From: Bacteroidales bacterium UBA755
GTDB taxonomy: Bacteria; Bacteroidota; Bacteroidia; Bacteroidales; UBA932
Assembly: GCA_002297815.1 (NCBI GenBank)
Contig: DBKH01000071.1
Coordinates: forward strand, 39,954-53,093
DNA length: 13,140 nucleotides
Reading direction: 5' to 3'
Shown: positions 1 through 6,621 of the stretch, piece by piece
How the letters are laid out: every line of letters begins with the position of its first letter
How positions within the stretch are numbered: position 1 is the first letter of the stretch
The notes under the pieces: model-generated
The model's input: only the letters and a program-made list of their open reading frames with translations
Told to the model about the DNA's origin: nothing
Database searches by the model: none
Translations under genes and position numbers: made by a program

Positions 1-805
1 AGGCTATCTGATTGTAAGTGTCCCGTTCGTTGATCATATTGCTGACGTATTGTTTCTTCTCCTCTTTTGTAAGGGATATGACTTCCGCTGCCTCAAAGAA
101 TCTTCTGAATATCCTGTCCACCAACGCTGTTGGACGTTCCAGCAGACGGTGCAGATTCTTCAGCACGTAAAACCACTCGTCCAGATTCGTCTTGAGCTCC
201 TCTGGCCTTTTGTCGAACCTTCCGATCTCGATGAACACGAACCGCAGCTTGTCAGTCATCAGTTCACCACTTTCGTCCTCTCGTATCGAATATCTCCGGA
301 TCAGCCCTCCGCCTCTTTCCGGTCCGAAGGTGAAATTCTGCAATCCGATGAAATACACCCCTTTGATGTTGTAGTTCCACTTCTTGCCTTTCACACCTTG
401 CGAGTGCATGACCATGCCGGAATAGTATAGGGCTCTTTCTCTGAAATGCTTCTGATAGGCCAACTGTATTTCGACGATGAATTTCTCCCCACTCTCATCC
501 TTGCACATCACATCGAACCTTGCGTTTCTGTCACCGGAGGCTAGCCCAAGTTGCTCGGTTGGCAGGTAGGAGATGTCCTTGATTCTCTTGTCCGGGAATA
601 TCTCCGTCAGAAACGCGACAAGGAACTCCTTGTTCATCTCCGTCCCGAAAAGCCTCTTGAATCCCCAGTCGTTCAGCGGGTCAATGTACCGTGGCAGTGA
701 ATCACCCTCCAAATCCACGTCGTCTCCGAATCCGATCCCCTCATCTTTCAAGAGTGCGCAGCCCCAGCCGTAGGCACTCAGGTCATCATATCCATTAACA
801 GCCAT
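1..805 (-). CDS. Rpn family recombination-promoting nuclease/putative transposase, copy 1 (3' end outside window)
   Basis: This open frame runs without a stop from an ATG at 805 to the left edge, giving 268 residues; the C-terminal tail lies outside the window. The conserved N-terminal block of the PD-(D/E)XK transposase/Rpn family (D-x-x-F-K-x-x-F) is at residues 46-53. The nuclease core shows D98 (in RFDV) and E112-x-Q114 (in VEIQLA), the usual active-site pattern of this family. Known members are Mg-dependent DNA endonucleases first described as promoting RecA-independent recombination, and some act in phage defence. About 37 residues precede the usual family start. The first 21 recur in the neighbouring copy, so I keep the 805 start. 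Residues 224-268 and the DNA around the start codon are nearly identical to copy 2, which shows a tandem duplication. The gene looks intact and probably active. I am sure of the family and unsure of the biological role. Confidence 0.85.
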   Translation of the reverse strand, partial: MAVNGYDDLSAYGWGCALLKDEGIGFGDDVDLEGDSLPRYIDPLNDWGFKRLFGTEMNKEFLVAFLTEIFPDKRIKDISYLPTEQLGLASGDRNARFDVMCKDESGEKFIVEIQLAYQKHFRERALYYSGMVMHSQGVKGKKWNYNIKGVYFIGLQNFTFGPERGGGLIRRYSIREDESGELMTDKLRFVFIEIGRFDKRPEELKTNLDEWFYVLKNLHRLLERPTALVDRIFRRFFEAAEVISLTKEEKKQYVSNMINERDTYNQIA

Positions 806-862
806 AAAGATAATAGTTTTAGTTGGTTAAACAAATTGTCGGTTCCCGTTTTTGTGCCCTTT
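754..862. repeat. Duplicated 5' segment of the Rpn genes, copy 1
   Basis: This segment covers the first codons of Rpn copy 1 and about 57 bp upstream of it. It aligns to 2321-2427 around the start of copy 2, with a few substitutions and a 3-bp indel near codon 4. The homology continues past the start codon into non-coding DNA, so the duplication included the leader or promoter region and not only the protein. Confidence 0.8.
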
Positions 863-1085
863 TTGCCGAGGAGACGTTCCTTGACCGGTAAGCGGCCACG
901 CAGAAACCAATGCCAATGTACAATCATTTCCCTTAGGTTCAATCAAGAGATAAATAACATTAGGGGGTAAGAATATGTTTTTTTATGAATTTTTATGTTT
1001 TTTTACATCATAAGCCTTTGGGGAAAATTATGGACCCAAGTCCAAAAGTATGTGTTTAGGCGTATGTCTTTAATAGCCTGTACAG

Positions 1086-1127
1086 AAAGTACTCAATATC
1101 TGAAACACACCTGTGTTGTAGTACTTT
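1086..1127. repeat. Two-tier hairpin in the gene-free stretch
   Basis: AAAGTACT (1086-1093) pairs with AGTACTTT (1120-1127). Inside it, AACACA (1104-1109) pairs with TGTGTT (1112-1117) across a 2-base loop. Both stems are perfect. No T-run follows on either side, so it is not an ordinary intrinsic terminator. Confidence 0.6.
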
Positions 1128-1149
1128 GAAAGTTTTCTTACAAAGCATA

Positions 1150-1282
1150 GCGTTGCAGGATGCTCTCACACTGTTATTTTCGGTTAGGGGCACCGTAGCT
1201 AGGTGGGCATGGCGGTCTACGCGCTTCGCGCACCCTATCCGGGTAAAGGGCCGCCATGCCCTTCAAGCAACAGTGCCAACGC
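1150..1282. repeat. Nested cloverleaf-like palindrome
   Basis: Three perfect stems are nested in order: GCGTTG/CAACGC (1150-1155 with 1277-1282), CACTGTT/AACAGTG (1169-1175 with 1269-1275), and the GC-rich GGGCATGGCGG/CCGCCATGCCC (1205-1215 with 1251-1261). The third can extend by G-U/C-G pairs at 1216-1218 with 1248-1250. Its loop holds two further small hairpins, GCGC-TTC-GCGC (1221-1231) and ACCC-TATCC-GGGT (1232-1244). The base composition is much more GC-rich than the DNA around it. It resembles a REP- or MITE-type palindrome or the core of a structured RNA; I cannot name a family. Confidence 0.65.
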
Positions 1283-1327
1283 AAGGCAAAGCATTGTCTG
1301 ATTCATTTTCATAAGAATTAATATCAC

Positions 1328-1370
1328 CCACTCTATGTCTAAACGCAACTCGTTCTGTGTCAATGAGTGG
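1328..1370. repeat. Short inverted repeat
   Basis: CCACTC (1328-1333) is the complement of GAGTGG (1365-1370), with 31 bases between. Alone this would be weak. It is listed because it sits in line with the other inverted repeats of the gene-free stretch. Confidence 0.3.
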
Positions 1371-1456
1371 TAGAAAATGCATTAATTATCATATGGTTAA
1401 CACTTTGCCTTGAGTATCAAACCGCTAAGGACTAGTAGTTAAACTATTTACCAACA

Positions 1457-1472
1457 GTGATTTACAAATCAC
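1457..1472. repeat. 16-bp palindrome
   Basis: GTGATTT and AAATCAC are separated by only two bases, giving a near-perfect 16-bp palindrome. Such a site could be a dimeric regulator or recombinase binding site or a tight hairpin. Nothing in the window names its partner. Confidence 0.45.
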
Positions 1473-1510
1473 GCGGACAAGGAACCCTTTCTGCTTGTGG
1501 CTAGACATTG

Positions 1511-1544
1511 AGCTGCATCATCGACCTAAGGTCAGGGAACAGCT
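1511..1544. repeat. Nested hairpin
   Basis: AGCTG (1511-1515) pairs with CAGCT (1540-1544). Inside it, GACCT-A-AGGTC (1523-1533) is a second palindrome. It belongs to the run of structured segments between the Rpn copies. Confidence 0.4.
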
Positions 1545-1565
1545 TCTAAAAGTTGTGAGGTTGAA

Positions 1566-1667
1566 TGACATTTTTGCAGCGAAGTGCCGTCGAACCACTC
1601 TATTTGTCGGTTTTGAATGACATTAAGTCTAAAAATGTCGTCAATTCCCTCCGGCACTGGAATGTCA
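1566..1667. repeat. Nested inverted repeats with a repeated TTGAATGACATT
   Basis: TGACATT (1566-1572) pairs with AATGTCA (1661-1667), and GTGCCG (1584-1589) pairs with CGGCAC (1652-1657). In the centre, GACATT (1619-1624) pairs with AATGTC (1634-1639), and flanking TTGA (1613-1616) with TCAA completes an imperfect hairpin. The 12-mer TTGAATGACATT occurs twice in direct orientation (1561-1572 and 1613-1624). The nesting order fits a single folded RNA or a cruciform. Confidence 0.5.
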
Positions 1668-1879
1668 ACCCGTATCAATGTTACCTTGCGGTCTCATGTC
1701 AGGGTACAAGCCGAGGCAGGCCCCTATAGCTGTCACCTCGTGCTGATGTCGGTGCGGATTTACGGAACGCCTTCACGTCAAAACCGATCAGAAGTGCATG
1801 GAAGGCTCATTCCCATGAAAATCCGATTCCTTTGCCCTTAAGTTTTTCAGCCAGGTCCAGATTCCATCGGCACAGATTC

Positions 1880-1917
1880 GACATGTGACTGAAAGCCTTT
1901 TGTAAGATTCACATGTC
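1880..1917. repeat. 9-bp perfect inverted repeat downstream of the short Rpn gene
   Basis: GACATGTGA (1880-1888) is the complement of TCACATGTC (1909-1917) with a 20-base loop. It lies about 57 bp past the stop of the minus-strand Rpn copy 2. It could form a 3' stem for that transcript, but no U-tract follows and the loop is long, so I do not call it a terminator. Confidence 0.4.
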
Positions 1918-1973
1918 TGTAATCTCTCAGCGCTGTTCATCCGTGGATTGCGCTCCGACCGGACACTTCGCTT

Positions 1974-2369
1974 TCAGTACTTGGCAAGTGCTTCTACAGC
2001 GGCCTTGTCAAGGCCGGTGCATTTGACTATAAAATCTATTGGGGTGTTTGCCCCTATCATACGTAAGGCTATGGCTTCCCTTTCGGCTACCTTGCCCTGC
2101 TCTCGTCCCTGTTCCAATCCCTGCATCAGCCCCTGCTTGATTCCTTCCTCTCGCCCGAACTCTCTGGCGTAGGCTATCTGATTGTAAGTGTCTCGTTCGT
2201 TGATCATATTGCTGACGTATTGTTTCTTCTCCTCTTTTGTAAGGGATATGACTTCCGCTGCCTCGAAGAATCTTCTGAATATCCTGTCCACCAACGCTGC
2301 TGGACGCTCGTCCTCCAAAAGTGCGCGTCCCCAGCCGTAGGCACTTAGGTCATCATATCCAACGGCCAT
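1974..2369 (-). CDS. Short Rpn-family protein lacking the nuclease core (copy 2, in-frame deletion)
   Basis: This 131-residue protein aligns with copy 1 over residues 1-21 and again from residue 22 (equivalent to R224 of copy 1). The intervening ~201 codons are missing, and with them the conserved D-x-x-F-K block and the D98/E112/Q114 active site. The frame is kept across the junction. The tail has a glycine every fourth residue at 72-92, then an A-E-x-E-A-I helix and a C-terminal I-x-x-T-G-x-x segment, typical of the variable C-termini of this family. DNA identity to copy 1 over the first 149 window bases is about 97% (four mismatches seen). The gene starts 93 bp after the AAA-ATPase stop. 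It cannot be a nuclease. It may be a decaying relic, or a tail-only regulator like the C-terminal Rpn short forms reported to inhibit the full-length toxins; I cannot tell which from sequence. Confidence 0.8.
   Translation of the reverse strand: MAVGYDDLSAYGWGRALLEDERPAALVDRIFRRFFEAAEVISLTKEEKKQYVSNMINERDTYNQIAYAREFGREEGIKQGLMQGLEQGREQGKVAEREAIALRMIGANTPIDFIVKCTGLDKAAVEALAKY
2094..2156 (-). repeat. 12-bp-periodic segment coding a G-x-x-x-G run
   Basis: Codons 72-92 of the short Rpn protein place glycine at 72, 76, 80, 84, 88 and 92, with mostly charged or Gln residues between. In DNA this is an imperfect tandem of 12-bp units. Such tracts can change length by slippage and are the usual variable part of Rpn tails. 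Confidence 0.6.
2171..2319. repeat. Duplicated Rpn 3' coding segment, partner of window bases 1-149
   Basis: Bases 2171-2319 match 1-149 with four substitutions. The 2171-2319 block and the 2321-2427 block meet directly here, while in copy 1 the same two blocks are about 600 bp apart. This shows the internal deletion directly. Confidence 0.9.
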
Positions 2370-2462
2370 AAAGTTAATAGCTTTAGTTGGTTAAGCAACT
2401 TGTTAGATTCCGTTTTTGTGTCCTTTTGTCCTTGCCCTAGTACGGCACATGTGTGTTTTGAC

Positions 2463-4046
2463 TTATTCCTCCGCCACCTTCCAGGATTCGATGGTGCGGG
2501 TCTGGGTAGAGATGTTGACACCGACCTTGACGAGTGTCTTGTCGGGCTCGTTGCTTCCCGAACCCTCAAACCTGTACGGGATAAGGTAGCCCTTTTCGTC
2601 AATCTGCCTGAGAGCATCTTCAGCGGAACCATCCACCTTGAACTCAAAGACATAGATCCTGTCCTTGGTCCGGCAGACGGCGTCCGCCCGGCCGATGGCG
2701 GACTTGACCTCGGCTTGGGTGTAGTAGCCAAGCAGAGAGAAAATCAGGTAGATGATTGTCTGGAAATGCTTCTCGGACTTGTTCTCCAGATCGTACGGGA
2801 TTCCGGCAAGGAAAGATTGCATCCGCTCCAAGGCACCATCGATGTCGTTGTTTTTCAATGCTCTGTTGAACTGGAGTACGAAGGAGGCACTCATTCCCTC
2901 CGAACCTCTGTAACTGTTCAGAAGGCCTTTGAGGAAGCCTTCCCTGACCTCCCGGTTCGGGTAGCCCAAAGTGTAGGATTCATCTTCTGCACTGTACCCT
3001 TTGATTGTTAGGTAGCCTGTCTGATAGAGAAGCGGGAGGATGCTGTCGGAAAACTCCGGTGAGACATCAAAGTCGCTTCTTGCGATTTCGTTCATTCTGT
3101 CCAGAAGATTTTCGGAAATAGGATTCTCCCTCATGCGCTCAATCAGGAAAGTTGGCGTGGCTGTGTCGAACCAATAGCTGCCGAACATTTTGTCAGACAA
3201 CGAATTGAGCAGACTGAACGGGTTGTAGATGTCCTCGGATCTGGCGCAGAAATGGTAACCGTCGTAGTTGCTCTTCAGCTTTTCCAGGGCCGCGTCAAAA
3301 GTGATTTCCAACTCATCCGCCATTTGCTGCACAGGAATATTCATCTGTGATTGAAGTTCTTCCTGCGAAATTCCGCAGATCGCTGAATATTTCGGCATCA
3401 TCGAGATGTTCTTCAGATTGTTCAGCTCACTGAATATGCTGAGCTGGGCGAACTTGGTGATCCCTGTGATGAACACGAACCGGAGATAGGGGTCAAGACT
3501 CTTGATCGGGCTATAAAAGTTCCTCATGATCTGACGCATAGGTGCGAGCCGCTCCTGATTGTTCACCACATCCAGAAGCGGAGCGTCATATTCATCAATG
3601 ATAATGACGGCTTTCTCGCCTGTCTGCTTTACTGCCCTGTGGACAAGCCCCTCGAATCGTTGGTTGATATTGATATCTTTCTCTCCTCGACCGTAAACCT
3701 GTTCGTAGATGTACAGTTTCTTGTCCAACTCATCAAGCAGCTCTTCTTCTGAGCAATGTTTCGCCGTGGACATGTCGAAGTGGAGCACAGGGTGCTTTGT
3801 CCATTCATTTTTTAGTTCCCCGGCTTTCAGTCCGTTGAACAACTCCTTATTTCCCTCGAAGTAACTATGGAATGTGGAAGACAGTAGCGATTTCCCGAAC
3901 CGCCGCGGCCTGCTGAGGAAAACGTATGAATAATTCGTTGCCAAATCGTGGACGAATCCCGTCTTGTCAATGTAAAGATAACCACCCTCGATAATCTTAT
4001 CGAACGTCTGCACCCCGATAGGGTATTTAATCCTTTTCTCCTCCAT
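2463..4046 (-). CDS. AAA-ATPase-like protein with C-terminal PD-(D/E)XK nuclease domain
   Basis: This 527-residue protein belongs to the Bacteroidota-rich family pairing an AAA-ATPase-like domain (PF09820 type) with a PD-(D/E)XK domain (PF08011 type). The N-terminus has the family signature around YPIGVQTFDKI and YLYIDKT (residues 8-29). A P-loop-like SRPRRFGKS is at 45-53, a Walker B IIIDEYDAP at 148-156, and TGITKF further on. Near the C-terminus, G-R-A-D455 and F-E468-F-K470, followed by a Gln helix (L-R-Q-I), form the nuclease motif. An ATG 66 bp upstream (4112) is in frame, but the family N-terminus begins at 4046 and AAAGGG precedes it, so I use 4046. It stops 93 bp before the short Rpn gene on the same strand. 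Members are often multi-copy and of unsettled function, with mobile-element or defence roles proposed. No truncation is seen. Confidence 0.88.
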   Translation of the reverse strand: MEEKRIKYPIGVQTFDKIIEGGYLYIDKTGFVHDLATNYSYVFLSRPRRFGKSLLSSTFHSYFEGNKELFNGLKAGELKNEWTKHPVLHFDMSTAKHCSEEELLDELDKKLYIYEQVYGRGEKDININQRFEGLVHRAVKQTGEKAVIIIDEYDAPLLDVVNNQERLAPMRQIMRNFYSPIKSLDPYLRFVFITGITKFAQLSIFSELNNLKNISMMPKYSAICGISQEELQSQMNIPVQQMADELEITFDAALEKLKSNYDGYHFCARSEDIYNPFSLLNSLSDKMFGSYWFDTATPTFLIERMRENPISENLLDRMNEIARSDFDVSPEFSDSILPLLYQTGYLTIKGYSAEDESYTLGYPNREVREGFLKGLLNSYRGSEGMSASFVLQFNRALKNNDIDGALERMQSFLAGIPYDLENKSEKHFQTIIYLIFSLLGYYTQAEVKSAIGRADAVCRTKDRIYVFEFKVDGSAEDALRQIDEKGYLIPYRFEGSGSNEPDKTLVKVGVNISTQTRTIESWKVAEE

Positions 4047-4124
4047 AACCCTTTGTCTGTCAATGTTTGGTGCTGAATCTTGATTACGCAAGAGACGTCT
4101 TATGTGCGTCACATGTCAGCAAGA

Positions 4125-4132
4125 CAAAGATA
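4125..4132 (-). promoter_or_regulatory. Candidate -7 promoter element for the AAA-ATPase gene
   Basis: On the minus strand this reads TATCTTTG, a full match to the Bacteroidota -7 consensus TAnnTTTG. It would give a leader of roughly 70 nt before the 4046 start. I do not see a clear TTTG -33 partner at 19-21 bp. Confidence 0.45.
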
Positions 4133-4208
4133 ATGAATATTTTCCATTTCTCACTCATTGGAAATGTTATTACTCTTATGCCATGAACCGAGAAGTTGTT
4201 TTGCATTG

Positions 4209-4235
4209 TTTGTTTGGAGGATCATTTCAAACAAA
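4209..4235 (-). terminator. AT-rich hairpin after the DUF2490 gene, possible terminator
   Basis: TTTGTTTG (4209-4216) pairs perfectly with CAAACAAA (4228-4235) over an 11-base loop, 13 bp beyond the stop of the operon's last gene. The stem is AT-rich and has no clean T-run after it, so termination strength is doubtful. The rest of the 201-bp gap up to 4247 shows only this and the promoter element. Confidence 0.35.
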
Positions 4236-4247
4236 TACAAACGCTTC

Positions 4248-5054
4248 TCAGAACGAGAACTTGTAGCCGAAGCAGAGGGTGACGGCGGTGGGGTTCTGCC
4301 ATGTGAGGGACTTGAGCTTGGTGCCGGACTTGTCCGTGTCGATGTCAAGCTCGTTGTGGTAGTTGTACATGGCGCGGAAATCGAGGGCGTGGCGCTTGCT
4401 CAGACTCCATTCCAGACCGAGGGCTCCGCGGATGCGGTTGACATAGGTGTGGGTGTAGCCGAGAAACTCGTAGTCACTCCAAGAACTGGTGGCCGTGTTG
4501 TAGGTGGCACTGCACTTTGGATCGTTGAAGGTGTTGCGCAGCTCTACGAAGGCGTAAGGCTCCACGGCTCTGAATCCCCTGTACTTGATCATGAGGCGAG
4601 ACTTGAGTTCCAAGTGGTTGAGAGTCTCCTGGAAGTGATTGATGTCATAAGCCTTGTGGGTGAACTGAAGCCTTTCCCTCAGGGAGAAGCGCCAGTCCCC
4701 GGCGTCAACCGTACCGGTCAGATTGCCTGAGAATCTGTGCCGTGGCCGAAACTCTCCGGTGGAGTTGGCATAATGGCCGATGAAAGTGTAGTCGGCCCCG
4801 ACCTTGAAGAACTTGCAGACTTTGTACGAGGCTCCGAGCGCGAACTGATTTCTTTCCACACCGGAGAATGAATCCTTGGTGCGGAGCTGGTACTCGGCGT
4901 TCAGATGGAGACCTTTAGCGATCTTCCAGTCGGCTTCGATGTAGGCTCGGCCATTGACTTCCTGAGCGGAAGCGCAGATGCTTGAATATGCCGGTGCAAG
5001 GAGGCTGAGGAGAGTCGTGACGGCGGCTTTCGGGAATATATTCATAATGCTCAT
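4248..5054 (-). CDS. DUF2490-type outer-membrane beta-barrel protein
   Basis: This 268-residue protein has a signal peptide ending near ASA-QEV (cleavage after residue 30). Alternating hydrophobic and aromatic strands follow, ending in GYKFSF, whose terminal Phe is typical of BAM-inserted barrels. The R-x-R-H-R-F-S-G segment and the repeated strand pairs fit the DUF2490 family, whose members are small outer-membrane barrels of unknown function, common in Bacteroidota. The start overlaps the stop of the DUF4956 gene by 4 bp (ATGA), so the two are almost certainly translationally coupled; a second ATG lies three codons in. It is the last gene of the five-gene operon. By inference it may provide the outer-membrane part of whatever the VTC/DUF4956 pair makes or senses. 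I am confident about the barrel, moderately about the family. Confidence 0.8.
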   Translation of the reverse strand: MSIMNIFPKAAVTTLLSLLAPAYSSICASAQEVNGRAYIEADWKIAKGLHLNAEYQLRTKDSFSGVERNQFALGASYKVCKFFKVGADYTFIGHYANSTGEFRPRHRFSGNLTGTVDAGDWRFSLRERLQFTHKAYDINHFQETLNHLELKSRLMIKYRGFRAVEPYAFVELRNTFNDPKCSATYNTATSSWSDYEFLGYTHTYVNRIRGALGLEWSLSKRHALDFRAMYNYHNELDIDTDKSGTKLKSLTWQNPTAVTLCFGYKFSF

Positions 5055-5824
5055 AAGCTTTGATTTTCAATGAATTGTTTGTTTCTGACGATTGAGTCAA
5101 TTGTCGTGTCGGAGGACAAATCGGTGTTGTAATAGACCTTGATGTAGGCGGAATCCTTAAGGAAATCGATGTTTCCGATGGTTATGTCAACGGGCTTGAT
5201 TCCGCAGCGCTCCTCGATGTCCTTGAAGAGTTCATCCTTGCGTTCAGGGACGATAAGGTCAATCCGGTCGTAAAGAATAATCTTCGAAGCGGATCTCTTT
5301 AGGCTACGGCTGCTTTCCAACACCCAGATCAGAATGATTGACAGGGCGTTGGCTGCGAGGATCAGAAGCAGGTCGCCTGTTCCGAGAACGTAGTGTGGCG
5401 CGTTGTCCGAGACACCGGTGACAATGTAGAGCGGAGTCAGACCGTTTACGGCCGCGATGGCGATGATGACGAACAGGTATGTCATCTCACGGATCGGCAC
5501 TGTCTCTGTCCTGTAGCGGATCACCCCGAAGATCGCGAAAAGTCCGAGGGTCAGGCCGACTCCGACATCTACCCTGCCCATAGCGTAGAGTAGAAGCAGC
5601 ATCGCTGAGGAGAAGGTCACGAATGTGAACACATAGTCTCTCCTGCGGCTTTTCGGGTAGTAGAGCAGACGGACTATCACCCAGCAGGACAACAGATTGA
5701 GAAAGAATCTCAGCGCAAGTTCCGTCAGGCTTTGGGCCGTGCTCATCACCGGATCGGAGAGTGACTGGATGCCAAGAAGCTCGCTTTCGTCTAAAGCGGC
5801 CGGAGCAAAACTGGATTGTAGCAT
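5051..5824 (-). CDS. DUF4956 domain-containing inner-membrane protein
   Basis: This 257-residue protein has about five hydrophobic segments (roughly residues 36-56, 64-82, 87-103, 114-134 and 149-166) and a soluble C-terminal domain of about 85 residues that looks alpha/beta (ferredoxin-like). The conserved G-V-I-R-Y-R-T-E-T-x-P-I-R-E-M-T-Y block (about residues 100-116) is the hallmark of DUF4956. DUF4956 genes commonly neighbour VTC/TTM-domain polymerase genes, often with a CotH-type kinase; no CotH gene is seen here. It overlaps the preceding VTC gene by 34 bp and the following DUF2490 gene by 4 bp. I infer that it is the membrane partner of the VTC protein, much as TM subunits partner the catalytic domain in the yeast VTC complex; this is not shown. 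The start at 5824 is chosen for coupling; an ATG at codon 27 is the alternative. Confidence 0.85.
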   Translation of the reverse strand: MLQSSFAPAALDESELLGIQSLSDPVMSTAQSLTELALRFFLNLLSCWVIVRLLYYPKSRRRDYVFTFVTFSSAMLLLLYAMGRVDVGVGLTLGLFAIFGVIRYRTETVPIREMTYLFVIIAIAAVNGLTPLYIVTGVSDNAPHYVLGTGDLLLILAANALSIILIWVLESSRSLKRSASKIILYDRIDLIVPERKDELFKDIEERCGIKPVDITIGNIDFLKDSAYIKVYYNTDLSSDTTIDSIVRNKQFIENQSL

Positions 5825-6621
5825 TTTATGTAAAAGTTTTTGTTCAATTTGTCAATATATCTGATTTTCTCTTTGAATCTTCCGGTTCGCGCACTTGAGT
5901 CCGTGAGCGAAACCCCGATGCAGTACTTGCTGATTCTGAAAGGCTTGACGCGATGCTTCAGAAGGATGTCCTTCATTTCACTATGCGTTCTGCCATCCTG
6001 TTTGAGCTCGATGATGACAGCCGCTCCCAAATTGGCAGTGGCTCCGGTTCTAAGATTTTTGAAAGTTACTGATGTGTCAATCGTAAGCCTTTCGGTCAAT
6101 CCTTTGTTGACTAGGGTGATACGGTTGAACAAGGTCTCGACGGCAGGTGAAACTTCTTCCACGGAATAGCCTGAATGGGAGGACAGCCAGAGACGGGCTT
6201 CCGGATCGCTCCTGAAATCCTGAAAATCAGCCAATGGGATCTCAACGCGCTTCTTGCGGGTCCTGGAATGGTTGTTTTTTTTCTTGACCTCAAGGAAGCA
6301 AAGCCCTGATTCACAGTAAACACGAGTCCTGACCTTTTGTCTGACGAGCTTTCCTCTGCGGTGCTCTGCGAACATCTGGAGATCAGAAGTGTCGAAATAG
6401 ATGCTGTCGTAGGCGTGCAGTCGTTCCCCATCGGATTCAAAGATCATGTAGCCCCGGTCAAGCGCATCTTCCAAAATGTTTTTGAGCATCAAGGTGTCAG
6501 TGACGAACTTTGTGTCTATCCGGTTCATCAGCCTTATGGAATCCATCCTTTCGAGAGTTATGGGCTCGAACCGGCTCAAAAGGCTGTTGTCAATCACCGG
6601 AGGCCGCGTAGGAATATTCAT
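5791..6621 (-). CDS. VTC/TTM-family polyphosphate polymerase domain-containing protein
   Basis: This 276-residue protein has the motifs of the VTC domain (PF09359), a triphosphate-tunnel metalloenzyme fold: N-R-I-D-T-K-F (33-39), YDSIYFDT (71-78), R-x-K-x-R-x-R-x-Y (94-102), F-L-E-V-K-K-K (109-115), R-L-T-I-D-T (178-183), I-I-E-L-K (203-207) and S-K-Y-C-I-G (231-236). These basic and acidic residues line the tunnel that binds triphosphate and metal. In yeast Vtc4 this domain makes polyphosphate from ATP. The bacterial members' product is inferred, not established here. It has no membrane segment and probably works on the cytoplasmic face with DUF4956. I use the ATG at 6621, preceded by AAGGTG; a longer frame begins at 6663. 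It overlaps the upstream gene by 32 bp. Confidence 0.87.
   Translation of the reverse strand: MNIPTRPPVIDNSLLSRFEPITLERMDSIRLMNRIDTKFVTDTLMLKNILEDALDRGYMIFESDGERLHAYDSIYFDTSDLQMFAEHRRGKLVRQKVRTRVYCESGLCFLEVKKKNNHSRTRKKRVEIPLADFQDFRSDPEARLWLSSHSGYSVEEVSPAVETLFNRITLVNKGLTERLTIDTSVTFKNLRTGATANLGAAVIIELKQDGRTHSEMKDILLKHRVKPFRISKYCIGVSLTDSSARTGRFKEKIRYIDKLNKNFYIKCYNPVLLRPL

Larger units (their letters stand above)
806..1973. other. Gene-free stretch of 1.17 kb rich in inverted repeats
   Basis: I find no convincing coding sequence between the two Rpn copies. The short frames present have no family signature, and translation of the minus strand is broken by many stops. About the first 60 bp are the upstream sequence of copy 1 and resemble the upstream sequence of copy 2. 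The part from about 950 to 1030 is very AT-rich. From about 1086 to 1670 there is a series of nested inverted repeats, listed separately, and another pair sits at 1880-1917. The stretch could hold a structured RNA, a non-autonomous mobile element, or the remains of an older insertion. The sequence alone does not decide between these. Confidence 0.7.

Noticed and set aside
800..840. TATCTTTA / TAACTTTA near both Rpn starts as a -7 promoter element, with TTTG 19 bp upstream in copy 1
   Set aside because: The element overlaps the start codon itself, which would leave no room for a transcript covering the ATG; kept only as a curiosity shared by both copies.
1020..1480. Possible tRNA, tmRNA or RNase P RNA in the gene-free stretch
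   Set aside because: I looked for the conserved loops of these RNAs and did not find them.
1086..1670. Group II intron remnant
   Set aside because: No domain V-like hairpin and no GTGYG-type 5' end seen.
1617..1841. 74-residue plus-strand open frame in the gene-free stretch
   Set aside because: No recognisable motif and no family signature; it crosses the nested repeats and is likely chance.
2400..3011. Long plus-strand open frame opposite the AAA-ATPase gene
   Set aside because: It is antisense to a clear gene with family motifs, and its own translation has no signature.
4047..4112. Start at 4112 for the AAA-ATPase gene
   Set aside because: The extra 22 residues precede the conserved family N-terminus and lie in likely leader DNA next to the candidate promoter.
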